A stretch of 64,000 nucleotides of DNA, taken from positions 1 to 64,000 of the forward strand of contig NZ_FMIR01000008.1 of assembly GCF_900095745.1 (NCBI RefSeq), written 5' to 3'. The translations under genes were made by a program, and so were the position numbers. The notes beneath the pieces were generated by a model. It had not been told where the DNA came from and searched no databases. It worked only from the letters and a program-made list of their open reading frames with translations. How positions within the stretch are numbered: position 1 is the stretch's first letter; each line of letters opens with the position of its first letter. Source of the DNA: Microbacterium oxydans. Lineage in GTDB: Bacteria > Actinomycetota > Actinomycetes > Actinomycetales > Microbacteriaceae. Below, piece after piece: positions 55,774-64,000 of this stretch.

Positions 55774-56549
55774 ACGAGAAGGAGTTCGCAGAGCTCGCGG
55801 CAGGTGCCGCCCTGCACGCTCTGTCGGCAGAAGATGAGCGCCGCTTCCACGACGCGCTCGCCGCACACCCGGAATGGCAGACCATCGTCGAAGCGGATGC
55901 CGGTGCAGCCGGGATGCTCGCCGAGACGGCCGCGACGGTGGATCCGCCCGCGAGCATCCGATCCGCTCTGCTCGCGCAGATCGCCGTGACGCCGCAGTGG
56001 CGCGCGTCGGACGGAGACGAGCCGCGTGCGGCCGCTCCCGAACCGGTAAGCCGCGCCGCGGAGGAGCCCGCCGTCGAGTCCCCGCAGCCGCGCCGCTGGA
56101 CTCGCACGGTGTTCGCGTTGGCCGCGTGCCTCGCCCTCCTCGTCGGTGTCGGCATCGGCGCAGTGGCCTTGAATCAGCAGCTGAACCGCCCCGCGAGCGT
56201 GGTCGCCCTGCAGGAGATCGAAGCGGCAGGAGACGCCGAGCAGGCGACGGTCGCGCTCGATGACGGCGGAACGGCCACGGCGCACTGGTCGGGCTCGGTC
56301 GGCAAGGCCGTGCTGGTGGCGGACGGGCTCCCGAATCCGGGGGAGGGCGAGACCTACGAACTCTGGTTCGTGCGCGGTGATGCCCCGGTCTCGGCGGGCG
56401 TGTTCGATGTCGACGGCGGTGATGCGACCGCCCTGCTCGATGGCGACATGCAGGCGGGCGATGCGATCGCGGTCACCGTCGAGCAGGCGGGCGGGTCGCC
56501 GACGGGGCAGCCGACGACCGACCCGGTGATCGTCATCCCCACGGCCTGA
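55770..56549 (+). CDS. rskA: Anti-sigma-K factor RskA
   Basis: 259 aa. The N-terminal cytosolic domain begins FAELAAGAALHALSAEDERRF, one membrane helix lies about 113-132, and the outer RskA domain contains YELWFVRGDAPVSAG. It holds SigK inactive until it is cut in the membrane. ATGA overlap with sigK. Confidence 0.9.
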   Translation: MNEKEFAELAAGAALHALSAEDERRFHDALAAHPEWQTIVEADAGAAGMLAETAATVDPPASIRSALLAQIAVTPQWRASDGDEPRAAAPEPVSRAAEEPAVESPQPRRWTRTVFALAACLALLVGVGIGAVALNQQLNRPASVVALQEIEAAGDAEQATVALDDGGTATAHWSGSVGKAVLVADGLPNPGEGETYELWFVRGDAPVSAGVFDVDGGDATALLDGDMQAGDAIAVTVEQAGGSPTGQPTTDPVIVIPTA

Positions 56550-56566
56550 GCGTCGCCGATCGCGCG

Positions 56567-56572
56567 TACCCT
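56567..56572 (+). promoter_or_regulatory. -10 box of the 56579 gene (leaderless)
   Basis: TACCCT ends six bases before the ATG at 56579. Confidence 0.45.
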
Positions 56573-56578
56573 GGATGG

Positions 56579-57208
56579 ATGCCTGAGCAGCACCACCGCC
56601 CCGTGCGCCGACCGACCTCGTCCTTCGACAACATCGTCGGCGCGCACGATCCCGCCGAAGAGACGCGGGTCGCACACGCCACGGCATCCGCTCTGCTGAC
56701 CCGCGTCCGCGCAGACGAGAGTGGAGCCAGCGCGGAGCGGCTCGTGGCGTTCACCTCCGAGCACGGCATCGACGAGATCGCGGAGCTGTGGTCCAAGGCT
56801 CCGTCCCGCACGCTTCCCGGAGCTCTGTGGCGCCTGTACGTGCTGCAGCTCGCGATCCACGCCGACGCCCGCACGGCCGCGCTGCTCTACGACCGCGGTC
56901 GGGTGGAGCTGGCTTCGGCAGACGTCGTGATCGCCGGTGCTCCCGTGCCGGCGAGTCCCGATGAGCTAGTCGCGCTGGTCGACACGATCCTGCGCGGGGC
57001 ATTCCGCGGCGACTTCGCCGTGGCCCTCGACCGCGCTGCCGCGTTCTGCCGGGTGCAGGCTTCGGGTGCGACGCACACGGCGGACGACTACGAGCCGACC
57101 GAGCCCTCGCGAGCGAGTGAGTTGACCACCCGAGCGCTGCGCCTGAGCAGCTATGCGCAGGATCTGGCGGCCGCCGCGGTGCTGTGGCGCACGGGGGCTC
57201 TCAGCTGA
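56579..57208 (+). CDS. Conserved hypothetical protein
   Basis: 209 aa, mostly helical, no signal peptide or membrane helix. RLVAFTSEHGIDEIAELWSKAPSRTLPGALWRLYVLQ and RGAFRGDFAVALDRAAAFCRV look like a soluble all-alpha domain often present in actinobacteria. No function known to me. Leaderless by its TACCCT box; not coupled to rskA. Confidence 0.65.
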   Translation: MPEQHHRPVRRPTSSFDNIVGAHDPAEETRVAHATASALLTRVRADESGASAERLVAFTSEHGIDEIAELWSKAPSRTLPGALWRLYVLQLAIHADARTAALLYDRGRVELASADVVIAGAPVPASPDELVALVDTILRGAFRGDFAVALDRAAAFCRVQASGATHTADDYEPTEPSRASELTTRALRLSSYAQDLAAAAVLWRTGALS

Positions 57209-57221
57209 CGGACACGTTCCG

Positions 57222-57345
57222 ACGGGCCGAGAGGCCCTGGGAATGCGCCGGACAAAGAAAAGACCGGGCCGCAAGAACGCCTCTCGGCGGAAGGCCGCTC
57301 GTAGCGGCGAAAAATGGAGCCCGGGGTTATGCGGCCCGGCCACTC
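57222..57345. other. Hairpin-rich intergenic region upstream of pabC
   Basis: The 187 bases between the hypothetical gene and pabC hold a 5-bp hairpin (GGGCC-GAGA-GGCCC, 57223-57236), a 6-bp hairpin (GCCGCT-CGT-AGCGGC, 57294-57308) followed by an A-run, and a CCGGG/CCCGG stem within 57320-57340. No gene or known RNA was recognised; it could end the upstream transcript or be a small RNA. Confidence 0.4.
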
Positions 57346-57383
57346 AATTGTAACGCGATGCGGCCACGCCTATTCCCGCCCTC

Positions 57384-57389
57384 TAGGCT
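57384..57389 (+). promoter_or_regulatory. -10 box of pabC (leaderless)
   Basis: TAGGCT ends six bases before the ATG at 57396; no Shine-Dalgarno. Confidence 0.6.
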
Positions 57390-57395
57390 CGGATC

Positions 57396-58280
57396 ATGAC
57401 CGGGCGTTTCGCACTCATGATCGATCCCGTGGCCGCCGAGGAGCAGCGCTCCGAGTACGCCGACACGTTCACGCAGGTGGACGCCGCGGCTCCGGCGCTC
57501 AGCGTGGGGGAGCTGAGCACGCAGCGCGGTGACGGCGTGTTCGAGTCGATCGGCGTGGTCGACGGGCATGCGCAAGAGGTCGTCCCGCACCTCGAGCGGC
57601 TCGCGCATTCGGCACGCCTGTGCGATCTTCCCGTGCCGAACCTCGCGCAGTGGCGCCAGGCCATCGACCGGGCGGCCGCCCAGCTGGGTGCGGGCGAATC
57701 CGTGATCAAGCTCATCCTCAGCCGCGGCGTCGAGCACGGGCCCACGCCGACCGCGTGGGTGACGGCCGCGCCGGCATCCGACTTCTCCGCCGTACGGGAG
57801 ACGGGCGTGCGCGTCGTCACCCTCGATCGCGGATACGACCTGGGTGCGGCCGAGCGAGCGCCGTGGCTGCTGCTGGGCGCGAAGACGCTCTCGTACGCGG
57901 TGAACATGGCGGCGCTCCGCGAGGCGCACCGGCGCGGGGCGGACGATGCGATCTTCCTGTCGAGCGACGGCTTCGTGCTGGAGGCGCCGACGGCTTCGCT
58001 CATCCTCCGCTTCGGCGACCGCTTCGTCACGCCGGCCCCGAACGGCGGCATCCTGCACGGCACGACGCAGCTCAGTGTGTACGAGCACCTCGCTGCGCAG
58101 GGATTCGAGGTCGGCTACGACCGCATCCCGGCGACGGATCTCTTGCAGGCGGATGCCGCGTGGCTCGTGTCGAGCGTCCGCCTCGCTGCGGCCATCACCG
58201 CCGTCGACGACGTCACCCTCCCGGTCGACCAGGCCCTGACCGCCGACCTGAACCGCTACCTGCTCTCCCCGCGCGACTGA
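57396..58280 (+). CDS. pabC: Aminodeoxychorismate lyase (class IV aminotransferase)
   Basis: 294 aa. PLP-dependent fold type IV, catalytic K163 in LGAKTLSYAVN, then EAPTASLIL and NGGILHGTTQ for the phosphate cup. It makes p-aminobenzoate for folate. A branched-chain or D-amino-acid aminotransferase of the same class cannot be excluded without the partner gene pabB, which is not in the window. Confidence 0.78.
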   Translation: MTGRFALMIDPVAAEEQRSEYADTFTQVDAAAPALSVGELSTQRGDGVFESIGVVDGHAQEVVPHLERLAHSARLCDLPVPNLAQWRQAIDRAAAQLGAGESVIKLILSRGVEHGPTPTAWVTAAPASDFSAVRETGVRVVTLDRGYDLGAAERAPWLLLGAKTLSYAVNMAALREAHRRGADDAIFLSSDGFVLEAPTASLILRFGDRFVTPAPNGGILHGTTQLSVYEHLAAQGFEVGYDRIPATDLLQADAAWLVSSVRLAAAITAVDDVTLPVDQALTADLNRYLLSPRD

Positions 58281-58300
58281 GCGTCCGCGGGTGCGCACAG

Positions 58301-58336
58301 AAGAGGGCCCAGGAGTAGATACTCCTGGACCCTCTT
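58301..58336. terminator. Bidirectional terminator between pabC and pstB
   Basis: A 16-bp stem with one mismatch (AAGAGGGCCCAGGAGT against ACTCCTGGACCCTCTT) and a short loop at 58317-58320, between convergent genes. Confidence 0.85.
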
Positions 58337-58351
58337 CGCGGAAGCCTCAGC

Positions 58352-59131
58352 TCACCCGAAGCGGCCGGAGACGTAGTCCTCGGTGGCCTGTACGGACGGC
58401 GTGGTGAAGATGCTCGTCGTGTCGTCGTACTCGATGAGCTTGCCCGGCTTGCCCGTGCCGGCGATGTTGAAGAATGCCGTCTTGTCGGACACGCGGGATG
58501 CCTGCTGCATGTTGTGCGTGACGATGACGATCGTGAACTCGTTCTTGAGCTCGCCGATCAGCTCCTCGATCGCATAGGTCGAGATCGGGTCGAGGGCCGA
58601 GCACGGCTCGTCCATCAGCAGCACCTGCGGCGACACGGCGATCGCGCGGGCGATGCACAGACGCTGCTGCTGTCCGCCGGAAAGGCCCGACCCCGGCTTG
58701 TCGAGGCGGTCCTTGACCTCGTTCCAGAGGTTCGCTCCGACCAGGGACTTCTCCACGAGGGCGTCCTGATCGCTCTTCGACATGCGGCTGTTGTTGAGCT
58801 TCACGCCCGCGAGGACGTTCTCCTTGATCGACATCGTGGGGAACGGGTTCGGGCGCTGGAACACCATGCCCACCTGGCGGCGCACGAGCACCGGGTCGAT
58901 GCCGGGGCCGTAGAGGTCCTTGCCGTCGAGCAGCACCTCTCCCTCGACGCGGGCGCCGGGGATGACCTCGTGCATGCGGTTGAGCGTGCGCAGGAACGTG
59001 GACTTCCCGCAGCCCGACGGGCCGATGAAGGCCGTGACGCTGCGTGGCTGGATGTCGAGGGAGACCCCTTCCACGGCGAGGAAGTCGCTGTAGTAGACGT
59101 TCAGGTCGTTGACTTCGATGCTCTTGGACAC
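58352..59131 (-). CDS. pstB: Phosphate ABC transporter ATP-binding protein
   Basis: 259 aa. Walker [10 protein letters not shown], signature [12 protein letters not shown], Walker [17 protein letters not shown] at 59131 follows AAGGAA about six bases ahead; it is 29 bases after pstA. It powers high-affinity phosphate import with PstSCA. The operon is bounded by a PHO box before pstS. Confidence 0.95.
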   Translation of the reverse strand: MSKSIEVNDLNVYYSDFLAVEGVSLDIQPRSVTAFIGPSGCGKSTFLRTLNRMHEVIPGARVEGEVLLDGKDLYGPGIDPVLVRRQVGMVFQRPNPFPTMSIKENVLAGVKLNNSRMSKSDQDALVEKSLVGANLWNEVKDRLDKPGSGLSGGQQQRLCIARAIAVSPQVLLMDEPCSALDPISTYAIEELIGELKNEFTIVIVTHNMQQASRVSDKTAFFNIAGTGKPGKLIEYDDTTSIFTTPSVQATEDYVSGRFG

Positions 59132-59160
59132 TGCTGTTCCTTGCTTGTCGGGTCGAGGGC

Positions 59161-60264
59161 TCAGCGGCCGGTCTTGGGGGCGAAGATCTTCGCCACGAGG
59201 CGGGCGATCAGGTTGAGCAGCATGACGATGATGATGAGCGTCAGGGCGGCTGCCCAAGCCCGTTCGACGTATGCCTCCGCAGGGATGCCCTGGTACGCGT
59301 ACTGGGAGTACGTGAACACGGGGAGAGTCTGCATGCGGCCGCTGAACAGGTTGTAATTCATGGCGTCGGTGAATCCGGCCGTGAGGAGCAGCGGCGCCGT
59401 CTCGCCGATCACGCGGGAGATGGCGAGCATCACACCGGTCGTGATTCCGGCGATCGAGGTGGGGAGGACCACCTTGACGATCGTGAGCCACTTCGGCACC
59501 CCGAGCGCGTAAGCCGCTTCGCGCAGCTCGTTCGGTACGAGCCGCAGCATCTCCTCGGTGGAGCGCACGACGACCGGGATCATGAGCACGGCCAGGGCGA
59601 CCGAGCCGGCGATGCCCATGCGCACGCCGGGTCCGAAGATCAGGGCGAAGACCGCGTAGGCGAACAGGCCGGCGACGATCGAGGGGATACCCGTCATGAC
59701 GTCGACCAGGAAGGTGATGGTGCGGGCCATGCGCCCGCCCTTGCCGTACTCGACCAGGTATACGGCCGTCATCAGGCCGATCGGGATCGAGATGACCGCG
59801 GCGGCGAGGGTGACGAGGAGCGTGCCGATGATGGCGTGGAGGGCGCCGCCGCCCTCGCCGAGGACACCGCGCATCGACGAGGAGAAGAACAGTCCGTCGA
59901 AGCGGGCGACCCCGTTGGCGACCACCGTGATGGCGACGGAGACCAGCGGCACCATCGCGATCGCGAACGCCGAGGTGACGACGCCGGTGATCAGACGGTC
60001 GAGCGCCTTCCGGGGGCTCTCGATGATGCGTGACATCACGTAGATGAGCACCAGGTAGATGAGGGCCCCGAAGACGACGGAGCCGGCGATGTTGAGGTCG
60101 GATCCGCTGGCGAGCGCCGTGATGGCGAACGGCGTGAACCCGATCAGGAGGGAGAGGCCGAGAAGAGCCCAGGGCGACCAGCGAGGGAGGTGTCCCGAGC
60201 TGAGCGCGAGCGGGGACGGGGCCGCGCTCGCGGCGAGCGATGTTTCGGGGGCGGTAACGGTCAT
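59161..60264 (-). CDS. pstA: Phosphate ABC transporter permease PstA
   Basis: 367 aa with six core membrane helices; the motif [22 protein letters not shown] is the EAA loop contacting PstB. The N-terminal part carries an extra pair of helices compared with the short form. It starts one base after the pstC stop. Confidence 0.94.
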   Translation of the reverse strand: MTVTAPETSLAASAAPSPLALSSGHLPRWSPWALLGLSLLIGFTPFAITALASGSDLNIAGSVVFGALIYLVLIYVMSRIIESPRKALDRLITGVVTSAFAIAMVPLVSVAITVVANGVARFDGLFFSSSMRGVLGEGGGALHAIIGTLLVTLAAAVISIPIGLMTAVYLVEYGKGGRMARTITFLVDVMTGIPSIVAGLFAYAVFALIFGPGVRMGIAGSVALAVLMIPVVVRSTEEMLRLVPNELREAAYALGVPKWLTIVKVVLPTSIAGITTGVMLAISRVIGETAPLLLTAGFTDAMNYNLFSGRMQTLPVFTYSQYAYQGIPAEAYVERAWAAALTLIIIVMLLNLIARLVAKIFAPKTGR

Positions 60265-60265
60265 G

Positions 60266-61216
60266 TCAGTTCGCTCCCGAGAATTCCTTGCGGCGGTTCA
60301 CGAACCAGCGTGCGATCGCGTTCACCGCGAAGGTCACGACGAACAGGATCAGACCGGTCGCGATGAGGATGTTGATGTTGACCTGGTACGCCTCGGGGAA
60401 CGTCAGCGCGATGTTGGCTGCGATCGTGGAGGGGTTCGTGGAGGTGAGCAGTTCGAACGTGACGGCCTTGCTCACCGAGAGCACCATCGCGACGGCCATG
60501 GTCTCACCGAGCGCCCGGCCGAGGCCGAGCATCGAGGCGGAGACGATTCCGGATCGGCCGAAGGGCAGAACAGCCATCCGGACCATCTCCCAGCGGGTGG
60601 CGCCGAGGGCGAGGGCGGCCTCCTCGTGGAGGCGAGGGGTCTGCAGGAAGATCTCGCGGCAGATGGCCGTGATGATCGGGACGACCATGACCGCGAGCAC
60701 CATGGCGGCGGTGAGGATCGTGCGGCCCGTGGGGGAGACGACGCCACCGAAGAACGGGATCCAGGAGGCGTTCGTGTTCAGCCAGACGTAGATGGGCTGC
60801 ACCGCGGGTGCGAGGACCAGGATGCCCCAGAGGCCGAAGACGACCGAAGGGACGGCGGCGAGCAGGTCGACCACGTAGCCCAGACCCTGAGCGAGTCGTC
60901 GCGGGGCGTAGTGGGTGATGAAGAGCGCCACGCCGAGCGAGAGGGGGACGGCGAGGAGGAGGGCCAGGAAGGCCGCCCAGACGGTGCCGAAGAGGAGCGG
61001 ACCGACGTAGTCCCAGAAGTTGGTCTTGAGGAGGGAGGCCTCTTCGGCGGTCGCGGTGAAGGCCGGGATCGACTGAACGATGAGGAAGATCGCGACCGCG
61101 GCCAGCGTGATCATGATCATGGACCCGGCGGCGACCGCCGTTCCGGAGAACCAGAGGTCACCGGCGCGCTTCTTCGCGACGATGCGCGTAGACGCCGGCG
61201 AGGTCGTGGCTGTCAT
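60266..61216 (-). CDS. pstC: Phosphate ABC transporter permease PstC
   Basis: 316 aa with six membrane helices; EAALALGATRWEMVRMAVLP is the EAA loop. It is 92 bases after pstS, with a strong hairpin between. Pairs with PstA. Confidence 0.94.
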   Translation of the reverse strand: MTATTSPASTRIVAKKRAGDLWFSGTAVAAGSMIMITLAAVAIFLIVQSIPAFTATAEEASLLKTNFWDYVGPLLFGTVWAAFLALLLAVPLSLGVALFITHYAPRRLAQGLGYVVDLLAAVPSVVFGLWGILVLAPAVQPIYVWLNTNASWIPFFGGVVSPTGRTILTAAMVLAVMVVPIITAICREIFLQTPRLHEEAALALGATRWEMVRMAVLPFGRSGIVSASMLGLGRALGETMAVAMVLSVSKAVTFELLTSTNPSTIAANIALTFPEAYQVNINILIATGLILFVVTFAVNAIARWFVNRRKEFSGAN

Positions 61217-61262
61217 GGGAGCTGCTTCCTGCTCAGTGGAGATCGGGTGTCTGACGCGAGCA

Positions 61263-61302
61263 GACGGTCTCCGGGACGCCGTATGGCATCCCGGAGACCG
61301 TC
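61263..61302 (-). terminator. Hairpin between pstS and pstC
   Basis: A perfect 14-bp stem (61263-61276 with 61289-61302) with a 12-base loop, just after the pstS stop. Without a strong T-run it may stop most transcripts or protect pstS mRNA so that PstS exceeds the permease parts. Confidence 0.7.
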
Positions 61303-61308
61303 ATCGAC

Positions 61309-62415
61309 TCACTTGATGAGGTCGATCGCAGCCTGTGCCTGCGTGCGCAGGTCGTCCGAGATCGGGGCGCTGCCGGCGTTCGTCGCGGCGACGTCCTGGC
61401 CCTCGGCGCTGATCGCCGTGGTGAAGAACGCCTTGGTCAGTGCGGCGACGTTCTCGTCCTCGTACTCGGCGCAGCCGATGAGGTAGCTGACGAGGAGCAC
61501 GGGGTACGCGCCATCAGCGGTCGTGGTGCGGTCGATCGCGAAGGCGAGGTCGCCGTCGGTGCGGCCTTCCTCGATCTTCGACGCGTCGAGCGTGGCAGCG
61601 GCGCCCTCGGCTGAGTGCGGCACGAACTTGTCGCCGACCTTGACGTTGACGGCCGAGAAGTCGGCAGCCTGCGACGAGTCGATGTAGCCGATGAGGCCCT
61701 GTCCGCCCTTGACGGCGTTGGCGACACCCGAGGTCTTCTCGGCGGACTCGCCGGCGAGGTCGGCCGGCCACTCCTCGACGCTGCCCGCGGTCCACACGTC
61801 GCCCGCGGTCTGCGCGAGGTAGTCGGTGAAGTTGCCCGTGGTGCCCGACTTGTCGGAGCGGTGCACCGGCGTGATGGCGAGGTCGGGGAGCTCAGCGTCG
61901 GGGTTGTCCGCGGCGATGGCCGGGTCGTTCCACTTGGCGATCTTGCCGGCGAAGATCGACGCGATGGTCTCGGGGGCGAGGTTCAGCTCGTCCACGCCGT
62001 CGAGCGAGAAGACGATGGCGATCGGGGAGACGTAGGCCGGGATCTCGATGAGGTCGGAGCCGTCGACGCACGCGCCGAAGCCACCGGCCGAGATCTCGTC
62101 GGTCTTGAACGCGCGGTCGGAACCGGCGAAGTTGACCGCACCCTGCTGGAAGGACTCGCGGCCGCCGCCCGAGCCCTGCGGGTCGTACTCGACCTGGGCG
62201 TCGGGGTTGGTCTTCTGGAACTCGGCGGTCCACGCCTGGATGGCGACCTGCTGCGAGGATGCGCCGGCGCCGACGAGCGAGCCGCTGACGGCCGCGACGT
62301 CGGAGGTGGGAGCTTCGGTGGAACCGGTGCCGCCTTCGTTCGCGGCACAGCCGGCGAGGGCGAGAGCGGCGACGGCGCCGATGGCGCCGATTCGTGCGAT
62401 TCGGGAGATCTTCAC
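61309..62415 (-). CDS. pstS: Phosphate-binding lipoprotein PstS
   Basis: 368 aa. GTG at 62415 follows GAAGGA. The lipobox LALAGC is near the N-terminus. The phosphate-binding fold has VGAGASSQQ, GSGGGRES, SDRAF and RSDKSGTTGNF. It captures phosphate outside and hands it to PstCA. A PHO box lies 60-100 bases upstream. Confidence 0.95.
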   Translation of the reverse strand: MKISRIARIGAIGAVAALALAGCAANEGGTGSTEAPTSDVAAVSGSLVGAGASSQQVAIQAWTAEFQKTNPDAQVEYDPQGSGGGRESFQQGAVNFAGSDRAFKTDEISAGGFGACVDGSDLIEIPAYVSPIAIVFSLDGVDELNLAPETIASIFAGKIAKWNDPAIAADNPDAELPDLAITPVHRSDKSGTTGNFTDYLAQTAGDVWTAGSVEEWPADLAGESAEKTSGVANAVKGGQGLIGYIDSSQAADFSAVNVKVGDKFVPHSAEGAAATLDASKIEEGRTDGDLAFAIDRTTTADGAYPVLLVSYLIGCAEYEDENVAALTKAFFTTAISAEGQDVAATNAGSAPISDDLRTQAQAAIDLIK

Positions 62416-62480
62416 TGTGGATCCTTCGATCTTTGATGGGTGGGGCCCGGTGCAGGGCACACAGTGACGCTATGGGCGAC

Positions 62481-62521
62481 GGTTAACGAGACTCTCCCGA
62501 GCAGGTGAACGGCAGGTGAAC
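62481..62521 (-). promoter_or_regulatory. PHO box (PhoP-type operator) of pstS
   Basis: On the minus strand GTTCACC occurs at 62521-62515 and 62510-62504, 11 bases apart, and GTTAACC at 62487-62481. These match the 11-bp direct-repeat PHO box of actinobacteria. A TAGCGT -10-like box follows at about 62467-62472. The rest of the 171 bases before the NUDIX gene shows nothing further. Confidence 0.8.
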
Positions 62522-62586
62522 GACGGGCGACTCTCTGGGGTGCTCCCGCGAGATTGCGGCCCTGGGGCGCGGAGCCCGTCGACGCA

Positions 62587-63576
62587 TCAGACCTTCGGGA
62601 TGTGGGTCTCGATCGCGATGATCCCGGATCCGGGATTCGTGGAGGAGAGGTGGACGACCGAGAACGCGGCCGGCTCGAGGTCTGCGGCGCTGCTGAGATA
62701 CGAGCCCTGGATGGTGCCGGTTGCCAGCGCGATCTCCGAGAGCAGGCCGGGCAGCACCGGGCCGTGGCTGCACAGCACGGCCGGCTTGCCGGCGCGGATA
62801 CGGCGTCCGACGACCGCGCGCAGATCGGACTCGCCGTCTTCCCAGGCGTCCTGGCTCATCTTGTCGGTCTTCACGGGTTTGCGATCGAGCGCACGGGCGA
62901 GAGGGGTGATCGTCTCGACGCAGCGCACCGCGTCACTGGTCACGATCCGGCGCACGCCGAAGGCACGCAGCGGTCCCACGATCGACTTCGCCTGCTTGCG
63001 TCCGCGCTCGGTGAGCGGACGGGAGGCATCCGACCCGTCCCACTCCGAACGGGGCGTGGCCTTCGCATGCCGCAGCGCGATCACGGGGAAGGTGCGCAGC
63101 ACGCCGTCGTCGACGAGGTTGGAGAAGAAGTCGAGGATCTCGAGGTCGACGGGGTAGCTCAGGCGCGCACGCGCCTTTTTCACGCTGACCCACTCCAACG
63201 CGGCGATCTCCCGGTTGGGCACGAACGTCGACTCCCGGATGGCGGCGTCCGTCGCTTCCGCCGCCCAGTAGTGCACGACCTTCTGCTTCTGGGATGCCAG
63301 GTGGTACCGGCTCACACCGACCGATACGCCGAGCGAGACGCGGATGCCGGTTTCCTCGTGCACCTCCCGCACGGCGGTCTCGGCGAGCATCTCTCCGGGG
63401 TCGACCTTGCCCTTGGGCAGGGTGACGTCGCGGTACTTCGTGCGGTGGATCAGGAGGATCCGCAGCTTGCCCTCGACGAGCCGCCAGACCACAGCTCCCG
63501 CCGCATACACGGCCTTGTCCGCCCACTTCGACCCGGTCGCCGTGTCGGGCGGGAGCTGCAGCTGCCGAGTGTTCAT
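62587..63576 (-). CDS. NUDIX hydrolase/histidine phosphatase fusion (MutT1-like)
   Basis: 329 aa. Complete NUDIX box at residues 56-78 ([11 protein letters not shown] through REVHEETGI) and a C-terminal histidine phosphatase starting RHAKA at 169-173. In Mycobacterium MutT1 (Rv2985) has the same two domains, removes 8-oxo-dGTP and diadenosine polyphosphates, and adjoins ppk (Rv2984), as here. Its ATG overlaps the ppk stop. Confidence 0.9.
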   Translation of the reverse strand: MNTRQLQLPPDTATGSKWADKAVYAAGAVVWRLVEGKLRILLIHRTKYRDVTLPKGKVDPGEMLAETAVREVHEETGIRVSLGVSVGVSRYHLASQKQKVVHYWAAEATDAAIRESTFVPNREIAALEWVSVKKARARLSYPVDLEILDFFSNLVDDGVLRTFPVIALRHAKATPRSEWDGSDASRPLTERGRKQAKSIVGPLRAFGVRRIVTSDAVRCVETITPLARALDRKPVKTDKMSQDAWEDGESDLRAVVGRRIRAGKPAVLCSHGPVLPGLLSEIALATGTIQGSYLSSAADLEPAAFSVVHLSSTNPGSGIIAIETHIPKV

Positions 63577-64000
63577 CGAACCGCCCGTGCGCGGCGACGC
63601 CGTTGGATCAACCCCATGGTCTTATCCTGCAGGTCGATCAGGGGCTTGCCGTCCGCGTCCACGGCGTGGCGCTCCCAGACGCCGCCGGCGCCCAGGTGCC
63701 ACGAGGTCGTCCCGGCATCCATCGCCAGGTCGAAGAACGTCTGCAGCTCCTTCAGGTGGGCGGGATCGGTGACCCGCACCAGTGCTTCCACGCGACGATC
63801 GAGGTTGCGGTGCATCATGTCGGCGCTGCCGATGTACACCTGCGGGTCACCGCCGTTCTCGAACGCGAAGATCCGCGAGTGCTCCAGATAGCGGCCGAGG
63901 ATGCTGCGCACCGTGATGTTGTCGCTGATGCCGTCGAGATCCGTGCGCAGGCTGCAGATGCCGCGCACCCAGACGTCGACCTTCACTCCCGCGGCGCTCG
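63573..64000 (-). CDS. ppk: Polyphosphate kinase, C-terminal part (runs off the window)
   Basis: The last ~141 residues are visible; the 5' end lies beyond 64000. [22 protein letters not shown]-like [13 protein letters not shown], and [19 protein letters not shown] form the C-terminal PLD-like catalytic domain of PPK1. It makes polyphosphate from ATP. A GTG at 63986 is internal, not the start. It is coupled to the MutT1-like gene. Confidence 0.92.
   Translation of the reverse strand, partial: SAAGVKVDVWVRGICSLRTDLDGISDNITVRSILGRYLEHSRIFAFENGGDPQVYIGSADMMHRNLDRRVEALVRVTDPAHLKELQTFFDLAMDAGTTSWHLGAGGVWERHAVDADGKPLIDLQDKTMGLIQRRRRARAVR

Noticed and set aside
57244..57353. Small basic peptide starting MRRTKKRPG
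   Set aside because: No ribosome-binding site or leaderless promoter and no family recognised; kept only as an odd gap.
62554..63891. 445-codon open frame on the plus strand opposite the NUDIX and ppk genes
   Set aside because: Typical GC-rich antisense shadow; the minus-strand genes have complete catalytic motifs.

Overview
The window is a GC-rich actinobacterial chromosome segment, most likely from Microbacterium or a close relative in the Microbacteriaceae. Three things point there: dense GTG/ATG starts with 1-4 base stop/start overlaps, many leaderless genes with a TAnnnT box six bases before the start codon, and a gene order that partly matches Mycobacterium. No insertion sequence, prophage, CRISPR array or rRNA operon was seen. 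Almost everything is chromosomal housekeeping; the one clearly accessory part is the left edge.

Layout. 1-5581: the downstream half of what looks like a daptide-type RiPP cluster (SAM methyltransferase, intramembrane metalloprotease, phosphotransferase-like protein, ABC ATPase and two permeases), all translationally coupled; the precursor peptides and the decarboxylase and aminotransferase genes would lie left of the window. 5624-12625: TrhO, a MoxR/DUF58/transglutaminase operon (minus strand), SRP RNA, a rhomboid protease and a membrane-anchored murein-hydrolase-like protein. 12691-19388: pta-ackA, then a beta-phosphoglucomutase/GH65 phosphorylase pair. 19453-30183: dnaX-recR, an EamA permease, lysC-asd, mqo, tdk and a lactate module (lldR-lldD) with two perfect operators. 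30196-36806: DUF1295 protein, HAD phosphatase, VanZ, tRNA-Pro, metallophosphoesterase, PASTA-containing class A PBP, DUF4177 and RidA. 36832-46912: acs, a 6C-type small RNA, a short Tad pilus locus, topA, tmk and holB. 46909-52470: a secreted tripeptidyl-peptidase-like lipoprotein, tRNA-Thr, pncA, small enzymes and tRNA-Lys. 52605-56549: a compact SigK module (FAS1 lipoprotein, DipZ, SigK, RskA) with back-to-back SigK-like promoters. 56579-58280: a conserved hypothetical and pabC. 58352-64000: pstSCAB with a PHO box, a NUDIX/histidine-phosphatase fusion and the 3' end of ppk.

How the genes work together. Carbon flow recurs: acs, pta-ackA, mqo and lldD feed acetyl-CoA and the respiratory chain, and GH65 plus beta-phosphoglucomutase turn an alpha-glucoside into glycolytic sugar phosphates. 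Phosphate uptake (pst) sits beside polyphosphate metabolism (ppk). The SigK module joins an envelope redox protein and a secreted adhesin-like lipoprotein to their own sigma/anti-sigma pair. The least described material is the daptide-like tail, the 6C RNA, the SigK promoter pair and the set of leaderless promoters.
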